Positions 25,190 through 33,527 of a stretch of 64,000 nt of DNA are shown one piece after another. How positions within the stretch are numbered: the stretch's first letter is position 1; each line of letters opens with the position of its first letter. A model generated the notes under the pieces. The model made no database searches. It was not told where the DNA came from and worked only from the letters and a program-made list of their open reading frames with translations. This DNA comes from Pararhizobium sp. IMCC21322 (GTDB lineage: Bacteria > Pseudomonadota > Alphaproteobacteria > Rhizobiales > GCA-2746425): assembly GCF_030758295.1 (NCBI RefSeq), contig NZ_CP132335.1, positions 620,001 to 684,000 on the forward strand, written 5' to 3'. Made by a program: the position numbers and the translations under genes.

Positions 25190-26269
25190 ATGGCCCTTCA
25201 TATTGATCTGGCTGACGCGCAATTTGGCGTGGTGGAACACGTCATCGTCCGTAACGAAAAAATTGCGGTCAGCACCTTTCGTTATGCCTCCGGTGTGGCG
25301 GCGTTGCGATTGAAAACAGCGCGCGCGAATATTGTGGTGCTGCCCTATAAAGGGCAGCAAATCTGGAGCGCAGAGTTTGAGGACCGCGACCTGACCATGG
25401 GTTCCATGTTTGAAGAGCCTGTGGATACGACAGACTATCTGCGGACCTATGGGGCTTTCTTCATTCATTGCGGTCTGGCCGGGGTCGGCGCGCCCGGCCC
25501 GCAAGACACGCATCCGCTGCATGGTGAATTGCCCAATGCGCCTTTTCAGGCGGCTTGGCTGGAGGTCGATGAAGGGGAAAACCGCATCTCCATCTGCGGC
25601 AGCTATCAGCACACGATTGCCTTTTCCTGCAATTATCTTGCCACCTCAAAGGTCAGTCTGGGCTTTGATGAGACCTGGCTGACTGTCGATCTGTCGGTGG
25701 AAAACAAACGCAATGTCCCAATGGATCTCATGTATCTCGGCCATGCCAATTTTCGGCCAGTTGATTTTGGTAAATTGATCTATGCGGCACAGTATGACCC
25801 TGCCAGTGTGCGTGTCAGAACATCGATACCGGCCCATATTTCACCGGCGGAAGGCTATGTGGAATTTATCGAAGCGCTGGCGCGGGAACCGGTTTTGCAC
25901 CATGTACTGCGTCCAGATCTGGCCTTTGACCCCGAAGTGGTGTTCTCAATTGATATGATGGCCGGGCTTGATGGCTGGACCCATGCCATGCAGAAACTTC
26001 CGGATGGCGGGGCTGATTTCATTTCCTATCAGCCAGCTCAGGCACCGATGACCGGCCGCTGGCTGTGCCGAACACCCGACCAGCAGGGCCTCGGCATTGC
26101 CTTTCCGGCCACCAGTGGTGTGGAAGGTCATCACAGGGAAAAGGCCAAAGGCTGCTATGTGGAACTGGCCGCGCGCGACACCTGGTCCATCACAATGCGG
26201 ATGGGCGCATTAGGTGCCGCTGATGCAGACGCCATGGAAGACAGTATAAACCACATTGCAGGGCGCTAG
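25190..26269 (+). CDS. DUF4432 (aldose 1-epimerase fold) family protein
   Basis: This 359-residue protein of galactose-mutarotase fold is probably a cytoplasmic sugar epimerase or sugar-binding enzyme. Family-like stretches are NIVVLPYKGQQIWSAEFEDR, TYGAFFIHCGLAGVGAPGP, HPLHGELPNAPFQAAWLEVD and YLGHANFRPVDFG; the His residues in THPLHGEL and GHANF are the likely catalytic ones. It lies 50 bases after the aldose dehydrogenase gene, consistent with interconverting sugar anomers for that enzyme. The final codons and stop (GGCGCTAG) are part of the left arm of the downstream 288-bp repeat, so the repeat inserted at, or supplied, the gene end. Confidence 0.83.
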   Translation: MALHIDLADAQFGVVEHVIVRNEKIAVSTFRYASGVAALRLKTARANIVVLPYKGQQIWSAEFEDRDLTMGSMFEEPVDTTDYLRTYGAFFIHCGLAGVGAPGPQDTHPLHGELPNAPFQAAWLEVDEGENRISICGSYQHTIAFSCNYLATSKVSLGFDETWLTVDLSVENKRNVPMDLMYLGHANFRPVDFGKLIYAAQYDPASVRVRTSIPAHISPAEGYVEFIEALAREPVLHHVLRPDLAFDPEVVFSIDMMAGLDGWTHAMQKLPDGGADFISYQPAQAPMTGRWLCRTPDQQGLGIAFPATSGVEGHHREKAKGCYVELAARDTWSITMRMGALGAADADAMEDSINHIAGR

Positions 26270-26549
26270 AGCCTTTCTTGTTTATACGGAATCATTTGAT
26301 GACCCAAAACAGTTCATCCCGCAAGGCAGTCAGCGCAGCGCCCAATCGTGTCGGGGGCGGTCGCATCGGGCAAGCTGGCTAACGCTGCTGGTGGGCTGTT
26401 CTGGGTCACCGAAGGCCGGATTTGCGCGCTCGCTGGACATCGTTACAGCCCACTTGTGGTCGTAAAGACCACCACGTGGCCTGTGCCTTGCCAGCAAACG
26501 CGCAAATCCGGTCAAACGTTTCCGTATAAACAAGAAAGGCTCTAGCGCC
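26262..26549. mobile_element. 288-bp MITE-like element with perfect 30-bp terminal inverted repeats
   Basis: The outer arms 26262-26291 and 26520-26549 are perfect inverted repeats of 30 bases (ends GGCGCTAG.../...CTAGCGCC). Inside lie two further inverted pairs: TGACCCAAAACAG (about 26299-26311) against CTGTTCTGGGTCA (about 26396-26408, 12 of 13), and CCGGATTTGCGCG (about 26416-26428) against CGCGCAAATCCGG (about 26499-26511). There is no coding capacity for a transposase. A right-end-only copy is present near 48.5 kb. This fits a non-autonomous miniature element or a rhizobial-type intergenic palindromic element. The left end overlaps the stop of the DUF4432 gene. Confidence 0.8.
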
Positions 26550-26571
26550 TGTAAAGCTAACGACTATAAAG

Positions 26572-27405
26572 CTAGAGACTGTAAAACTGTGTAGCCGTTT
26601 TGCCCATGACCCAGTCTCGATCTTCGTCATTCAATCCGCTCAGCATTTGCTGAACCGCTTCAAACCATTGGGTGTAGGAGCCAACCAGCTCCAGTACCGG
26701 CCAATCGCTGCCCCACATCAGGCGGCGGGGGCCGAACGTGCTGAGCAGATGATCGCAGACTGGTTGCAAAGTGCTGGCTTGCCAGCCGGGGCCCTGTTCG
26801 GTTGCCATGCCGGACAGCTTGCAGAAAATCTGGGGTTTTTCAGCCAGGCGCGCCATGCCAGATTCCCAGTCAGGGCCTGCCGCCTGTCCATTGGCTATGA
26901 CCGGTTTGGCCGCATGGTCAATCACCACATTCAACTCGGGTATCAGATCGGTCAGGCGATCAACAATGGCAAGATGCCGAGGCTGGATCAACGCATCGAA
27001 ACATAAATTCAATTCGGGCAGGTGGCGCAAATTGTCGACGACCTGCGGCTGTAAAACCCAGTCACTATCGGCAATGCCCTGTAATATGGGCCGGACGCTC
27101 TTCACCTTGTCATGTGCAGCAAGGTCTTCCAGCTGGGAAGGGGCATCAGCGGTTGTCAGATCAACCCATGCGACGACGCCGGCAACAAAGTCTGAATTAT
27201 CGGCGATCGCCAGCATTGCGTCGTTTTCCAACAGGCTTTCACCCGCTTGCACCAGCACGGTTTTACTGACACCAAGATGTTTGAGATAGGGAGCCAGATG
27301 TTCGGGCTGATAGTCTCGGCGAATGCCGGCAATATCGTCAGAAATCCAGTTATAAATCCCGAGATCGATTTTCCAGAAATGTTGATGTGCATCCACCATG
27401 GTCAT
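26572..27405 (-). CDS. Amidohydrolase-2 family protein, sugar lactonase type (L-fuconolactonase/L-rhamnonolactonase-like)
   Basis: This 277-residue TIM-barrel metal-dependent hydrolase carries the metal-binding pattern VDAHQHFWKID (His7, His9), VIDHAAKP and the Asp in LMWGSDWPVLELVG. Relatives open aldono-lactones of deoxy sugars. ATG 27405 overlaps the SorC regulator stop (ATGA), so it is the second gene of that operon and translationally coupled. The nearby aldose dehydrogenase (24108-25139) would supply a lactone substrate. Dehydratase and later enzymes of the L-fucose oxidation pathway are not in the window. Confidence 0.88.
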   Translation of the reverse strand: MTMVDAHQHFWKIDLGIYNWISDDIAGIRRDYQPEHLAPYLKHLGVSKTVLVQAGESLLENDAMLAIADNSDFVAGVVAWVDLTTADAPSQLEDLAAHDKVKSVRPILQGIADSDWVLQPQVVDNLRHLPELNLCFDALIQPRHLAIVDRLTDLIPELNVVIDHAAKPVIANGQAAGPDWESGMARLAEKPQIFCKLSGMATEQGPGWQASTLQPVCDHLLSTFGPRRLMWGSDWPVLELVGSYTQWFEAVQQMLSGLNDEDRDWVMGKTATQFYSL

Positions 27406-28445
27406 AGCTCTGCTTTAGCTCCTGTTTGGCGTTGAAGAATGGCTTCGGCGGCACTTTGATCGGTCACCAATGTATGGATGCCAAGACGTTTGACCGCTGC
27501 AACAATGGCGCGGTCTCTGTGATGGCCGCCCGTGGCTAGAATTTTGTGCCGGCAGTTCTCAAGTTCCCGCAAATCCACAGACATCACACGATCATCGATG
27601 GGATGGATAATGTCCTGACCGGCCGCGTTGATGAAATTGCACAAGACATCTGCAACACATCCCGCTCCAATCAATTCGTCCAGATCGCTTTGGCTCATCA
27701 ACTGACGTGCCAGCGATGTACAATCCGGCCCGATATCTCCGACACTCAGCACGGCCATATCAAGGTTTTTGGCCATATCGAAAATGGTGCCAAGTCCGCA
27801 ATGATTGATGAGATTGTTTTTGGTCTCGGCACAATCAACGATCAGCGGAGAGGGAAACATGTAGCAATCTGCGCCCATTGTACTGCCCAGTCGCCAGCAA
27901 TATTCCACCGGATTGGGCGGGATCGGCTCGACTGAACCGCCCAGGAGCGACATGATTTTTACACCCTGGCGCATGGTGGAACGGAAGCTGACCAGGGACG
28001 CAGTGAGCGTTCGGCCCCATCCCACACCAATGGTCATATGATCGCTGACAGCGTTCGACAGATATTTGCCGAGTGCCAGCCCAACAGAATCCGAGATTTC
28101 ATCATGATTGTCGCCAGCGGGAATAACGATGGCTTCTTCCAAACCAAGTTGAGCCTCTAGTTGGATACCTAGCTGAACACACCGTTCTTCAGCTTCCTCG
28201 ATCCAGAATTTGATTTCGTGGCGCTGCCGCGCTTCTTCGAGAAGCCGTATCACCGTTGTCCGGCTGACTCCCAATCGTTCAGCGATCTCCCGTTGCGTGC
28301 GCCCATGGGAATAATACATCCATGTCGCCCGCAACCGCAGCGAGTCAGAATTGTCAAAGGATCTTCTCCTCTGCGGGGGCTTTTTATCCAACAATGTCCT
28401 CACCTGCTCACATGCGCCATTGGCACATGTGACGCCAAGCCGCAT
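27402..28445 (-). CDS. SorC-family sugar-responsive transcriptional regulator
   Basis: This regulator has up to 347 residues, with a helix-turn-helix near residues 52-75 (TQREIAERLGVSRTTVIRLL) and the SorC sugar-binding domain (MTIGVGWGRTLTASLVSF, MSLLGGSVEPIP, ILATGGHHRDRAIVAAV). The first about 15 residues coincide with a 25-bp near-palindrome at 28408-28432 and are not typical of the family. Translation may really start at the GTG at 28400 or a nearby TTG, which would leave the palindrome in the promoter. It is divergent from the CUT1/polyol operon and coupled to the lactonase gene, so it probably controls both sides. Confidence 0.88.
   Translation of the reverse strand: MRLGVTCANGACEQVRTLLDKKPPQRRRSFDNSDSLRLRATWMYYSHGRTQREIAERLGVSRTTVIRLLEEARQRHEIKFWIEEAEERCVQLGIQLEAQLGLEEAIVIPAGDNHDEISDSVGLALGKYLSNAVSDHMTIGVGWGRTLTASLVSFRSTMRQGVKIMSLLGGSVEPIPPNPVEYCWRLGSTMGADCYMFPSPLIVDCAETKNNLINHCGLGTIFDMAKNLDMAVLSVGDIGPDCTSLARQLMSQSDLDELIGAGCVADVLCNFINAAGQDIIHPIDDRVMSVDLRELENCRHKILATGGHHRDRAIVAAVKRLGIHTLVTDQSAAEAILQRQTGAKAEL
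28408..28432. promoter_or_regulatory. 25-bp near-perfect palindrome at the SorC gene 5' end, candidate operator
   Basis: TCACATGCGCCA (28408-28419), one central T, then TGGCACATGTGA (28421-28432): 11 of 12 pairs match. It lies at the very start of the SorC reading frame and faces the divergent transporter operon. The core CACATGTG also occurs at 3537-3544, upstream of another SorC gene. Confidence 0.5.
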
Positions 28446-28653
28446 TTTTTCTCCCGGCGCTTTGCTTGTTAATTCAGCTTTTCGGCACCTTATTTGCCTA
28501 CCACTATTGCGGTCTCCAGCGGGTTTCGCAATGACATGTTGTAATTTTTTGACATTTGTTGAGTTGACTACGCAAAAGTATTGACGATGACGATTTGCTG
28601 TAGCAGGCTATAGAAGCAAGCAATAAAAATTGCTGTTCCAATGGGAGGACATA
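28446..28653. promoter_or_regulatory. Divergent promoter region of SorC gene and CUT1 operon
   Basis: About 208 bases. TGACATGTTG (28532-28541) and TGACATTTGTT (28550-28560) form a direct repeat about 18 bases apart, and several TTGAC blocks follow. A strong ribosome binding site (GGGAGGACATA) ends the region. I cannot place the transcription starts. Confidence 0.4.
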
Positions 28654-30135
28654 ATGAAATCTGCTTTTAAATCGCTCCTCGCGGGCGTGGCCGCTGCTGC
28701 CGTTCTAGGCACTGCGACCCCGACTTTTGCTGCCGAGTTCGACGGCGTAACCATCAATATTCTGACCCGTCCGGGTCCGGTGATTGCTGGTCGTCTTGTT
28801 GATCGCGGTAAAGAATTCACAGAAATGACCGGCGCTGAAATTCGTGTCAACGAAGTGCCATTCGCTGAAATTTTCCAGAAACTTTTGACCGACTGGGCCA
28901 CCGGCACCAACTCTATTGATGTGGGTGTTTTCGCGTCAGGTTGGGCTGTTGAGCTGGTTGATGGCGGGCTGGTTGAAAACCTCGATCCGTATATCGCCAA
29001 AGATGACAAGATCGACATTGATGACATCGCCCCTTACTTCCGCGAGTTCAATCAGAAGATTGGTGGCAACACCTATCTGATCACCGTCGATGGTGATTTC
29101 CAGATGCTGTATTATCGCCGCGATATTCTGGAAAAAATCGGCATGGAGCCGCCCAAGGATTGGGACGACTACATGAAGGTTGCCGAAGCCATGAACGGCA
29201 TGGACATGAATGGTGACGGCGAGGCGGATTACGGCTCCTGCATCTTCAAAAAGCGCAATGCGCAGTCCTATTTTGCCATCGGTTCAATTGCAGCCGGTTT
29301 CACCCAGACCAAAGGTACTGGTGAGGGCCTGTGGTTCGATCCGGAAACCATGAAGCCGAAAATGAACAATGCGGGCTGGGCTGAAGCCTTCCGCATTTAC
29401 AAGGAAACCGGCAAATACGGCCCAACCGATGAGTTGAACCAGGATATTGGTGATACACGTGCATTGGTTCAGGCTGGCCGTTGTGGCCTTGTCATTGACT
29501 GGGGCGACATCGGACCGCTCTCCATCGATGAATCAGGCGCAGCGATCCGGGACAAAATGGGTGCGGTTATCATGCCTGGCTCCCGCAAGGTCCTGAACCC
29601 GGCAACGGGTGAATTGCAGCAGTGTGATTCAGAGCTTTGCCCACATGCAACAGATGGCGTGAACCATGCGCCTTATGCTGCCTTTGGTGGTTGGGCTGGT
29701 GCGGTCAACGCGAAAGCTGATCAGAAGGTCAAGGATGCCTCTTACGCATTCCTGTCCTATATGAACCAGGCAGAGCAGTCCAATGTGGATGTGACGCTGG
29801 GCTGGACCGGATACAATCCGTACCGGAACTCCCAGTTGAACGACACTAGCAAGTGGATTGAAGCAGGCTTCTCACCGGAGTTTGCAGACAATTATCTTGG
29901 TGCGATCAAGGACAGCCTGAACCATCCAAACATGGCCTCCGATGTGCGTATTCCAGGTGCCCAGCAATATACTGGTGTTGTACTGGATCGTGAACTGGCC
30001 CGTTTCCTGGCTGGAGAAATCACAGCTGAGCAGGCATTGACCAACATCGAAGCTGGTTGGGAAGAAATTACCGAAGATTTCGGTCGTGACACCCAGCAGC
30101 AGATGTACAAACTGTCTCTTGGTATCACCAACTAG
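28654..30135 (+). CDS. Extracellular solute-binding protein of CUT1-type sugar/polyol importer
   Basis: This 493-residue family-1 binding protein has a signal peptide (MKSAFKSLLAGVAAAAVLG, cleavage near FAA-EFD). It contains TINILTRPGPVIAGRL, the GDFQMLYYRRDILEKIG and PPKDWDDYMKVAEAM stretches usual for polyol and oligosaccharide binding proteins, and the FGGWAGAVNAKAD motif. A loop MNGDGEADYG near residue 185 has the spacing of a calcium-binding EF-hand/dockerin loop. The ATG after GGGAGGACATA is chosen over a frame eight residues longer. It is the first gene of a nine-gene operon reaching to 38974. Confidence 0.93.
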   Translation: MKSAFKSLLAGVAAAAVLGTATPTFAAEFDGVTINILTRPGPVIAGRLVDRGKEFTEMTGAEIRVNEVPFAEIFQKLLTDWATGTNSIDVGVFASGWAVELVDGGLVENLDPYIAKDDKIDIDDIAPYFREFNQKIGGNTYLITVDGDFQMLYYRRDILEKIGMEPPKDWDDYMKVAEAMNGMDMNGDGEADYGSCIFKKRNAQSYFAIGSIAAGFTQTKGTGEGLWFDPETMKPKMNNAGWAEAFRIYKETGKYGPTDELNQDIGDTRALVQAGRCGLVIDWGDIGPLSIDESGAAIRDKMGAVIMPGSRKVLNPATGELQQCDSELCPHATDGVNHAPYAAFGGWAGAVNAKADQKVKDASYAFLSYMNQAEQSNVDVTLGWTGYNPYRNSQLNDTSKWIEAGFSPEFADNYLGAIKDSLNHPNMASDVRIPGAQQYTGVVLDRELARFLAGEITAEQALTNIEAGWEEITEDFGRDTQQQMYKLSLGITN

Positions 30136-30147
30136 GGTGCACAGAGC

Positions 30148-31320
30148 ATGACCTCGACAACTGGTCGGGTAGAGAACAGTCAGCCGGGATATCTCCCGGC
30201 TGACAACTCGCAGCCCCCGTCACGCAGATTTCGCTTCAATGAATGGCTTGATGGCCATGCAAGGCAGCTGTTCATCACCCCAGCTGTGGTGATGATCCTT
30301 ATCTTCTCAATATTTCCGCTGGTGGCCTCGCTCATTATCGCGTTTTCGCGTGTGCGCTTGAAGGCCGGTGGCTATCAGGTCCGATTTGTCGGATTTCAGA
30401 ATTTTTCCAAACAGATTTTTGGCTCTGAGCAATTTCACTTTCTGGGCACGTTTACCAGTCTGACGTTTCTGGGATGGGCCGTTGCCCTGTCAGCCACTGG
30501 CGCAATTCTGTGGTGGATGTATCGCTACATTACGACCGGCTTTTCCGTAGTGGGCTTTATCGGCCGCATGATCACAGCTCTTGTCATCCTTGGTATTTCC
30601 TGGATGTTTGCAGCAACCTTCTTCAGCGGAAATCCGTTTGGCACACTCGGCGTAACGCTCTTCTATGTGTTTGTTGGCTGTGCCATTCAGTTTATCATTG
30701 GCCTGGCTCTGGCATTTCTGTGCTCCCAGCCAATTCGTGGTCGTGGTTTTTTCCGCGTTGTGTTTTTCATTCCCATGATGATCACGCCCATCGGCGTTGG
30801 TTATCTGTTCCGCATGATGGCTGACACCACCAAGGGCCCGTTTTCGCCAGCCTGGCAATGGTTAGGCCTGAATGATTTTGCCTGGGCTGCCAATCCCTGG
30901 ACGGCGCGTTTGTTCATCATCATCGGGGACAGCTGGCAGTGGATCCCGTTTATCTTTATCATCCTGCTGGCGGCGTTTGAAAACATCCCGCGTGATTATG
31001 TGGAAGCAGGTCAGGTAGATGGAGCCAGCAATTGGCAGATTTTCCGCGAAATCAGTTGGCCGCAAGTTATGCCGGTCGCTGTGACCGTCATGTTGATCCG
31101 CGTCATCGAAGGCTTCAAGATTGTGGATCTGCCGAACATCATGACCTCCGGTGGACCGGGGATCGCGACTGAATCCATGTCGCTGCATTCTCTCTTTGCC
31201 TGGCGCTCGCTTGATCTGGGCCAGTCTGCAGCCATTGCCTATCTGTTGCTGTTTGTGACGGTGGTGATCTGCGTGTCGTTCTTTAATCTTATTGTTGTCA
31301 ACCGTATGAGGCGGATATGA
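30148..31320 (+). CDS. CUT1-type ABC transporter permease (first), with extended membrane region
   Basis: This 390-residue permease is longer than the usual 290-310. The standard core is present, with the coupling motif EAGQVDGASNWQIFREISWP near residue 290 and a final segment ending VNRMRRI. Between the first membrane segment and this core is about 60 extra hydrophobic residues (roughly 110-170, FLGWAVALSATGAILWWMYR onwards), which should add two membrane spans. The N-terminal 35 residues are polar. It starts 12 bases after the binding-protein gene, and its stop overlaps the next permease start. Confidence 0.93.
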   Translation: MTSTTGRVENSQPGYLPADNSQPPSRRFRFNEWLDGHARQLFITPAVVMILIFSIFPLVASLIIAFSRVRLKAGGYQVRFVGFQNFSKQIFGSEQFHFLGTFTSLTFLGWAVALSATGAILWWMYRYITTGFSVVGFIGRMITALVILGISWMFAATFFSGNPFGTLGVTLFYVFVGCAIQFIIGLALAFLCSQPIRGRGFFRVVFFIPMMITPIGVGYLFRMMADTTKGPFSPAWQWLGLNDFAWAANPWTARLFIIIGDSWQWIPFIFIILLAAFENIPRDYVEAGQVDGASNWQIFREISWPQVMPVAVTVMLIRVIEGFKIVDLPNIMTSGGPGIATESMSLHSLFAWRSLDLGQSAAIAYLLLFVTVVICVSFFNLIVVNRMRRI

Positions 31321-32384
31321 GTAATGTCTCTAACGTGCCGCCAAGAGGCCTGCTTGCGCGGCTTTTTGAGCCGCCCAGAATTGGCGCAATGGCGCCCGGT
31401 GCCAAGTTTATCGTCTATACGCTTCTGCTGGCCTGGTCCGCCTTTGTGCTGTTTCCAATCTACTGGTTGGTGATCACTTCGGTAAAATCAGCGGCAGACG
31501 TCAATGGCGGTCCGGTTTACATTCCCTTTGTTGATTTCATGCCCAGCCTTCACGCCTGGCGTGAATTGTTCGTGGTGGATTACGCCGACACGCTGCGGGC
31601 CTACGTCAACTCAATCATTATCTCGCTCGCAGCAACGGCGCTGGCTGTTCTGATCGGATCCATGGCTGCCTATGCGTTGGCGCGCATTCGCTATCAGCCC
31701 AATCTGATCACCATCTTGCTGTTCGTCCTGGTCATGGCGGCAGCTATGTTTGCCGTCGGTAGCTATGGTGTCGACTGGCGCCTTGTGCTGGTGGTCGGTG
31801 TCGGTATTTTCTATTTCCTCAGCAAGGCAGTAGCGTCGCGTGTCCATGTACCTTTGGGCAATGGCGATATTCTTTTCTGGATGATTTCCCAACGCATTCT
31901 GGCACCCATTGTTGTGGTTGTGCCGATTTACATGATGTTCCAGTCGGTGCGTATGCTCGATACCCATCTGGCAATCATTCTCACCTATGCCGTGGTCAAT
32001 CTGCCCATTGTCATCTGGCTGATGTATGATTTCTTCAATTCGATTCCCAAGGATCTGGAAGAAAGCGCCCAGTTGGATGGCGCGACCATGATCATGACCT
32101 TCCGGGAAATTGTGCTGCCCCTGTCACGTGCGGGACTGGCGGCAACCACATTGCTGGTCATGATCCTGTGCTGGAATGAATATCTTCTGGCCCTGTTTCT
32201 CTCCACCGCAAAGGCTCAGACCATGCCCATTCTCGTTGCCGCGATGAATGCAGGTGAGCGTGGAATCTTGTGGTGGTCCATGTCGGTGGTGATCATTGTG
32301 ATGATCATACCGGTGGTGTTTATGGCGATTGTCTTGCAGCGCTACATTTCCAAGGGCGTATTGCTGGGAGCCGTTAAAGGATGA
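31317..32384 (+). CDS. CUT1-type ABC transporter permease (second), with extended membrane region
   Basis: This 355-residue partner permease is also longer than the usual 275-300. The coupling motif EESAQLDGATMIMTFREIVL is intact near residue 245. About 55-60 extra residues are inserted after the AAYALARIRY segment (ITILLFVLVMAAAMFAVGSY onwards), adding about two membrane spans, much as in the first permease. The ATG overlaps the first permease stop (ATGA), and its own stop overlaps the ATPase start in the same way. It forms the heterodimeric channel with the preceding protein. Confidence 0.93.
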   Translation: MSNVSNVPPRGLLARLFEPPRIGAMAPGAKFIVYTLLLAWSAFVLFPIYWLVITSVKSAADVNGGPVYIPFVDFMPSLHAWRELFVVDYADTLRAYVNSIIISLAATALAVLIGSMAAYALARIRYQPNLITILLFVLVMAAAMFAVGSYGVDWRLVLVVGVGIFYFLSKAVASRVHVPLGNGDILFWMISQRILAPIVVVVPIYMMFQSVRMLDTHLAIILTYAVVNLPIVIWLMYDFFNSIPKDLEESAQLDGATMIMTFREIVLPLSRAGLAATTLLVMILCWNEYLLALFLSTAKAQTMPILVAAMNAGERGILWWSMSVVIIVMIIPVVFMAIVLQRYISKGVLLGAVKG

Positions 32385-33502
32385 ATACAGACATGACTTC
32401 AGCGTCTGAAACAGACACTCCATCTTCGGATGCCAAACGGCTTTCAATCAGGAAGATGAACAAGCATTACGGCGAGTTTCACGCAGTTAAGGATCTGGAC
32501 ATTGAAGTGGAGCCGGGTGAGTTTCTGGTTCTGCTTGGGCCGTCCGGCTGCGGGAAATCCACCGCGCTTCGCATGATTGCCGGTCTAGAGGAAATCACCT
32601 CTGGCGAGGTGTTCATGGGCGAGCGCGATGTCACCCATGTTCTGCCGAAATACCGCGACATTGCCATGGTGTTTCAGTCCTATGCGCTCTATCCGCACAA
32701 GACAGTGGCCGAAAATATCGGCTTTCCGCTGAAGGTGACGGGCGTTCCCGTAGAGCAGCGCAACAAAGCTGTGTTTGATGCCGCCGTGCAGGTGCAGATG
32801 GAAACTCTGCTGGAGCGGTTCCCCCGAGAATTATCAGGTGGTCAGCGCCAGCGTGTGGCCCTTGCGCGCGCAATCATTCGCCGTCCATCAGCATTTTTGA
32901 TGGATGAGCCTCTGTCCAATCTGGACGCCAAACTGCGCGGTTTCATGCGCGCAGAGTTGAAACACATGCAGCATGAACTTGGTGTCACCACCGTCTATGT
33001 GACCCATGATCAGATTGAAGCCATGACGCTGGCCCATCGGGTGGCGATCATGAAAGATGGTGAACTGCAACAGCTGGGCACGCCGGCGGAAGTCTATACA
33101 AATCCGATCAATCTGTTCGTGGCGGGCTTCATGGGATCACCGCCCATGAACTTCCTTGAGGGCAACGTATCGGAAAGTGGCCTGCAGGTCGGGAAAGATA
33201 AAATCGCTCTGGAGGGTGTTGAAGAAGGTGTGGGCATTACACTTGGCTTCCGCCCGGAAGATGCAAGTGTGGTGGACGTCGGTCAGGGCCGCTTTGATGC
33301 CATGGTCTACACAGCTGAAATGACCGGCGATCTGACCCTGGTTACGGTCAAACATGGCTCTTCTATTCTGACGATCAAAATGCCAAAGGATTTCATAGTC
33401 GATTACAATCAGACTGTGGGCATCCAGTTTGACAGTGCGTTGAGCTATCTGTTCAGCACCAGCGATGGCGCCCGTCTCAAAGCGATTGTGGTTGATAGCT
33501 AG
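32381..33502 (+). CDS. CUT1-type ABC transporter ATPase (UgpC/MalK family)
   Basis: This 373-residue ATPase has Walker A GPSGCGKST, signature LSGGQRQRVALARA, Walker B AFLMDEPLSNLDAKL and switch His in YVTHDQIEAMTL. It is followed by the C-terminal OB-fold regulatory domain typical of MalK/UgpC (FMGSPPMNFLEG, LGFRPEDASV). It energises the two permeases and completes the importer. The start ATG overlaps the permease stop (ATGA). The N-terminus has about 25 polar residues before the domain (MTSASETDTPSSD), slightly longer than usual. Confidence 0.93.
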   Translation: MNTDMTSASETDTPSSDAKRLSIRKMNKHYGEFHAVKDLDIEVEPGEFLVLLGPSGCGKSTALRMIAGLEEITSGEVFMGERDVTHVLPKYRDIAMVFQSYALYPHKTVAENIGFPLKVTGVPVEQRNKAVFDAAVQVQMETLLERFPRELSGGQRQRVALARAIIRRPSAFLMDEPLSNLDAKLRGFMRAELKHMQHELGVTTVYVTHDQIEAMTLAHRVAIMKDGELQQLGTPAEVYTNPINLFVAGFMGSPPMNFLEGNVSESGLQVGKDKIALEGVEEGVGITLGFRPEDASVVDVGQGRFDAMVYTAEMTGDLTLVTVKHGSSILTIKMPKDFIVDYNQTVGIQFDSALSYLFSTSDGARLKAIVVDS

Positions 33503-33527
33503 GGTCTTGGTACATCTCCCGCAAACC

